Source: a virus. From it: a DNA stretch of 26,740 nucleotides. Shown piece by piece: positions 24,407 to 26,740 of the stretch; positions within the stretch are counted from its first letter, which is position 1, and each line of letters opens with the position of its first letter. The DNA lies in IMG/VR virus record IMGVR_UViG_3300037264_003811, positions 1 through 26,740 of that record, one strand, 5' to 3'. A program made the position numbers and the translations under genes. The notes beneath the pieces were generated by a model. It made no database searches and was not told the origin of the DNA. It was given only the letters and a program-made list of their open reading frames with translations.

Positions 24407-24962
24407 CTAGTGCTAGTATGAAACTTTCTGGTACCAGGTAGGTAAAAGAATCCTTAACATGTGGCCTACCACCAAACTTGTCAAGGTTGTATCTATATTG
24501 TTCCCATTTGGAAATAACTCCAATCATGAGTGGGGGTTCAGGAATCTTTCTACCATATTCTGGATCATCCTTAGTTTTAAGACTCCAATCTACCCAGTCT
24601 TCATTAACCTTAGCATCTGTGATATAGTCATCTACATATACTATGTCTCCTGGTTTTAGATGAGAATAATTGGCTGTTAGGTTCCCAACAGAGAGAATTT
24701 TAGCTATAGGAAAGAGCCTAGAACCCAAGTTAGGCTTCTCATCATCACCTAGGTCAATATTGATAGTCCTTCCCTTATGATCCACAAAGCTATTTTTTCC
24801 CTTTACTATCAGTCCATTATCTACCTTAATAGGGACAAAGTGATAGTAGAGTTGAATAAGAACCTTATTAGAGAGAGGTTTGATAGTTGGATCCACAAAC
24901 CAATCATCCTCACACCATTTGGTGAAGGTGTCTATTACTGCTAAATCTAATACTTCTGACAT
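24372..24962 (-). CDS. GroES-like co-chaperonin
   Basis: The 196-residue protein matches the GroES plan: PLSNKVLIQL (29-38) for the PL-x-DRV-x-V start, a mobile-loop-like NGLIVKGK (49-56) with a hydrophobic triplet where GroES has IVL, PIAKILSVG (85-93), LKPGDIVYV (102-110), and a closing TYLVPESFILALDE (174-187) like the SE-x-DILA end. The N-terminal extension and an insert at about 120-170 make it longer than GroES (97). Phages such as T4 encode a co-chaperonin (gp31) that helps host GroEL fold the capsid protein. The same role is inferred here, given capsid genes downstream. It overlaps the next gene by 35 bases. Confidence 0.8.
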   Translation of the reverse strand: MSEVLDLAVIDTFTKWCEDDWFVDPTIKPLSNKVLIQLYYHFVPIKVDNGLIVKGKNSFVDHKGRTINIDLGDDEKPNLGSRLFPIAKILSVGNLTANYSHLKPGDIVYVDDYITDAKVNEDWVDWSLKTKDDPEYGRKIPEPPLMIGVISKWEQYRYNLDKFGGRPHVKDSFTYLVPESFILALDEQIKNTYISG

Positions 24963-24989
24963 TTGATATTATTAATTAGTTATTTAAGT

Positions 24990-25274
24990 TTATCTACTTC
25001 TCTTAAGAGATTCTATTTCCCTTTTAGAGTCTTCTATAAGATCCTGATTAAGATTCAGTAGAAAAGAAATTTTCTTTTTCACAGCTTCTATATCTGGGAT
25101 ATTATCTAAAGAATCCCACACTACAGAATGAGTTCCACCTCTATCTGGTTTAACCCTTCCTGCTTGTAGAACTTGTAAATACTGAATATAGAGTCTCACT
25201 GATTCCAACTCTGTTGGATCTGTAAGATCAAATATTTCTGATGGTTTAGTGTTTACTATGTATTCTCCTGACAT
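24990..25274 (-). CDS. Small acidic-basic helical protein, unknown
   Basis: The 94-residue protein (start MSGEYIVNTK) has an ATG within the last codons of the upstream gene (19-base overlap) and ends 27 bases before the co-chaperonin gene. The middle has RLYIQYLQVLQ, and the C-terminal 35 residues form a charged coiled coil (KKKISFLLNLNQDLIEDSKR). It may be an oligomeric accessory factor. No domain is recognised. Confidence 0.65.
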   Translation of the reverse strand: MSGEYIVNTKPSEIFDLTDPTELESVRLYIQYLQVLQAGRVKPDRGGTHSVVWDSLDNIPDIEAVKKKISFLLNLNQDLIEDSKREIESLKRSR

Positions 25275-25591
25275 TGTTGATTTATTAAATATTGGGTTTT
25301 AAATTTTCTAAATTCTTGAAAGTTAGGTCTGTCTTCAATAACTCCATCACAAGGAGCAGTAAGAAATGGCCCAGCATTTCCTTTAATATCTTTGCCAATT
25401 CCAAATATTCCAGTCATAAACTCAACTAGACTATTTATACTACCAGTATTAGGAGTATAGGGAATAGTACTACTGTCCTTCGGGAATTCAAACAGTCCTG
25501 GACCCATCTCCCTCTTGGGCTTAGGTTCCCAGCACTCTGCACTATTAGTACTAAATATTTGGTTTCTATATTTTATTAATCTTATTCCCAT
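25256..25591 (-). CDS. Small protein, possibly the body of a frame-disrupted gene
   Basis: From the first ATG (25591) this frame encodes 111 residues beginning MGIRLIKYRNQIF. It has a Gly/Pro-rich middle (GPGLFEFPKDSSTIPYTPN), a helical LVEFMTGIFGIGK and a Cys near the end. A short frame directly upstream (25566-25634) begins with MAGLAMFDKMV and would run into this one if one A were removed from the AAAA run. The longer version starting with TTG at 25615 is less likely. The real N-terminus is probably the upstream one. Function unknown. Confidence 0.55.
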   Translation of the reverse strand: MGIRLIKYRNQIFSTNSAECWEPKPKREMGPGLFEFPKDSSTIPYTPNTGSINSLVEFMTGIFGIGKDIKGNAGPFLTAPCDGVIEDRPNFQEFRKFKTQYLINQQCQENT

Positions 25592-25634
25592 ATTGTTGTT
25601 GAACCATCTTATCAAACATTGCTAATCCTGCCAT
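25566..25634 (-). pseudogene. Short upstream frame: possible displaced N-terminus of next gene
   Basis: ATG at 25634, with AGGGG 7-11 bases upstream, opens 22 codons (MAGLAMFDKMVQQQYGNKIN and two more) before TAG. The sequence looks like a proper phage N-terminus rather than noise. A +1 shift at AATAAAATATAG (one A fewer in the A4 run) would give KINKYRNQIFSTNS and continue through 25256. It could be a true mutation, a sequencing or assembly error, or a programmed event. Confidence 0.45.
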
Positions 25635-25663
25635 TTATTTCCCCTTTTGACTAACTTGTCTAA

Positions 25664-25891
25664 TCAGTATGGGAAGAGGAACATCTCCTTCTCACTAAAT
25701 TCTCCACTATACTCTGCTGTCATAAAAGGAACTTTCTCTAAAAGCTCTGATACCCTAAATCCATAATCTAGGGTTATAAATTCATAACTGGAGATAGGTT
25801 TGTCATAGAGTGTATAGTTTGCTTTAAACTGTGCAATTCTACTAACATCTTTTACTAGTATACCGTACTCACTCTGATGTCTGAGTTTCAT
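25664..25891 (-). CDS. Small protein, 75 residues
   Basis: The ATG at 25891 has GGAGG upstream and overlaps the previous gene by 23 bases. A longer frame from 26047 would overlap that gene by 179 bases and is not preferred. The product has YTLYDKPISSYEFITLDYGF in its middle and an acidic end. SYEFITLDYGF resembles SYEFIVLDHGL in the MCP (428-438), with ELL a little later in both. Homology or coincidence is undecided. The stop is TGA. Confidence 0.55.
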   Translation of the reverse strand: MKLRHQSEYGILVKDVSRIAQFKANYTLYDKPISSYEFITLDYGFRVSELLEKVPFMTAEYSGEFSEKEMFLFPY

Positions 25892-26132
25892 GTACCTCCG
25901 TGCCCAAGTCTCCTTGTCTCTTTCCTGGAAAGGCAGGAACAATGAATCTTTGTCCTTTATAGGTGTAGTATATGTCACCTCTAAGAAAGGCTTTAAAGGC
26001 CTTCCTTGCCATTGTCCTTTTGTTGATAAATCTTTCTGGGTTTCCATCCTGATTAATTGGGTGTTTTTCTACCTTGTAAGTAGCTGTTTCCCACCCAAAT
26101 TTAAGCAAATTTTCTTTATTTCTCTTCGACAT
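25869..26132 (-). CDS. Small basic protein, unknown
   Basis: The 87-residue protein (ATG at 26132; TTG at 26153 would add seven residues) starts MSKRNKENLLKFGW. It has a basic helix (KRTMARKAFKAFLRG) and a beta-like IYYTYKGQRFIVPAFPG. The ATG overlaps the upstream gene by 17 bases. A nucleic-acid-contacting role is possible given the charge; no family is recognised. Confidence 0.6.
   Translation of the reverse strand: MSKRNKENLLKFGWETATYKVEKHPINQDGNPERFINKRTMARKAFKAFLRGDIYYTYKGQRFIVPAFPGKRQGDLGTEVHETQTSE
25895..25899 (-). promoter_or_regulatory. Shine-Dalgarno-like site for the 75-residue gene
   Basis: GGAGG stands three bases before the ATG at 25891. It supports this internal start over the longer frame. 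The spacing is short for a normal site, and most other genes here lack any such motif, so its strength is uncertain. Confidence 0.4.
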
Positions 26133-26553
26133 CTGGGATAATATTAGTGTCAATATTTGAGGTAAATCCTATAGTAGAACTGATATTACTAGAATCTAGG
26201 AGATTTTCTATATAGGACTTAAATGTGTAATAGTCTCCCTTAACTATGTACCATCTAGTACTGTCCTCAATTATAAACTTGTTTTTCATAATTCTTCCCT
26301 TAGGGGTCAAGGCCTGTTGGATAGAGACATGTCTAATATCAGGAACAGTTCTTCTAATCAAGACATCTTTTTTGATAACATTTTCTATTTGTTCTTCTGA
26401 GACCTTAAGTTTCTTAGGAATTAGAAAATACCCCATATTCCTAAATTCCTGTCTTTCTTCCTCAGACAGGTACTTGTAGACAGGAATTGTCTTGGTTTCC
26501 TTGATATCTGTATATATCTCAAATTCATATCTGTATTTACTATCTCCCCTCAT
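26116..26553 (-). CDS. 145-residue protein, unknown
   Basis: It starts at an ATG 14 bases inside the previous gene. The N-terminal half is strand-rich (YRYEFEIYTDI, PVYKYLSEEE) and Lys-rich (IPKKLKVSEEQIENVIKKDV). The middle has KNKFIIEDSTRWYIVKGDYY, and the C-terminus is Ser/Asn-rich. No signal, membrane segment or known motif. Member of the small-gene operon upstream of the head genes. Confidence 0.65.
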   Translation of the reverse strand: MRGDSKYRYEFEIYTDIKETKTIPVYKYLSEEERQEFRNMGYFLIPKKLKVSEEQIENVIKKDVLIRRTVPDIRHVSIQQALTPKGRIMKNKFIIEDSTRWYIVKGDYYTFKSYIENLLDSSNISSTIGFTSNIDTNIIPDVEEK

Positions 26554-26740
26554 TTTTAATCCTATTAGAATTTATAGTAAGTTGGGTTTCTAGCTCATCA
26601 TACCTCTCTTGAGTTATCTTTCCTGCATCTAGCATTCTCTTATAAGACCTTAATTTAGATAGAACAGGAAGTGACTTGACCTTAAATACCCCAAACTTAT
26701 GAATTAATATCTTGGGCATTGTTGGGTCATATAGAGACTT
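26540..26740 (-). CDS. Partial gene, C-terminal 66 residues
   Basis: An open frame enters from the right edge and ends at TAG (26540-26542), overlapping the next gene by 14 bases. The visible part has ILIHKFGVFKVKSLPVLSK and then a helical SYKRMLDAGKITQERYDELE, which looks like a coiled-coil end. The N-terminus is outside the window, so function cannot be judged. Confidence 0.6.
   Translation of the reverse strand, partial: KSLYDPTMPKILIHKFGVFKVKSLPVLSKLRSYKRMLDAGKITQERYDELETQLTINSNRIKNEGR

Noticed and set aside
25664-26047. Longer 127-residue version of the 75-residue protein
   Set aside because: It overlaps the neighbouring gene by 179 bases, whereas the internal ATG has GGAGG upstream and a 23-base overlap.
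1-26740. Stop-codon reassignment (TAG or TGA), known in some crAss-like phages
   Set aside because: TAG ends the MCP, the DUF1573-like and other genes just before the next start, TGA ends the 75-residue gene, and large genes are intact under the standard code.
1-26740. tRNA genes, integrase or attachment sites, insertion sequences
   Set aside because: No cloverleaf-like sequence, transposase, integrase or flanking direct repeats were seen, though short sites could be missed by eye.

Overview
The window is a stretch of a tailed-bacteriophage genome. Every gene I can support lies on the minus strand, so transcription runs from high to low coordinates. Genes are packed head to tail, many with TAATG-type or 10-35 base overlaps. 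The backbone is a head-assembly block: a possible small terminase subunit, the large terminase (TerL), portal, an acidic scaffold-like protein, the major capsid protein (MCP) and connector-type proteins. The AT-rich composition, the G-poor leaders mostly without Shine-Dalgarno sites, and the style and order of TerL, portal and MCP suggest a large phage of Bacteroidota, most likely crAss-like (Crassvirales) or a relative. That assignment is inference; no database was searched. The standard genetic code fits: TAA, TAG and TGA all end genes where the next gene starts.

Right part (about 21.9-26.7 kb): a run of small early-position genes, mostly unrecognised. Exceptions are a GroES-like co-chaperonin (24372-24962), a DUF1573-like beta-sandwich protein (23634-24041), Cys-rich small proteins, a small membrane protein (23303-23527) and a 57-residue coiled-coil protein (23130-23303). 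A terminator hairpin lies at about 23.6 kb. A probable one-base frame disruption lies at about 25.57 kb.

Middle part (10.7-21.9 kb): the 171-aa TerS candidate, TerL, portal, scaffold candidate, MCP, two head/neck proteins (321 and 240 aa) and a 543-aa Cys-rich virion protein, followed by a strong terminator hairpin (10681-10706).

Left part (1-10.6 kb): a fibre/adhesin/appendage module of beta-rich, Cys-rich proteins. It includes a DUF11-like domain, CxxC-separated tandem modules, paired N-terminal tags (MAC-x-CI twice, MGHK-[KR]-DCCCC twice) and a giant partial protein with at least 26 nonapeptide repeats (consensus N-x-N-x-G-x-I-x-x) that runs off the left edge. Among them are an M15-type peptidoglycan peptidase with a second signal-like frame nested over it, and two different Fe(II)/2-oxoglutarate dioxygenases, one AlkB-like and one protein-hydroxylase-like.

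The most unusual feature is this pairing of two 2OG dioxygenases with repetitive, Asn-rich and Cys-rich appendage proteins in one operon. It raises the possibility that the phage hydroxylates its own fibres, although a DNA/RNA repair role for the AlkB-like enzyme is equally open.
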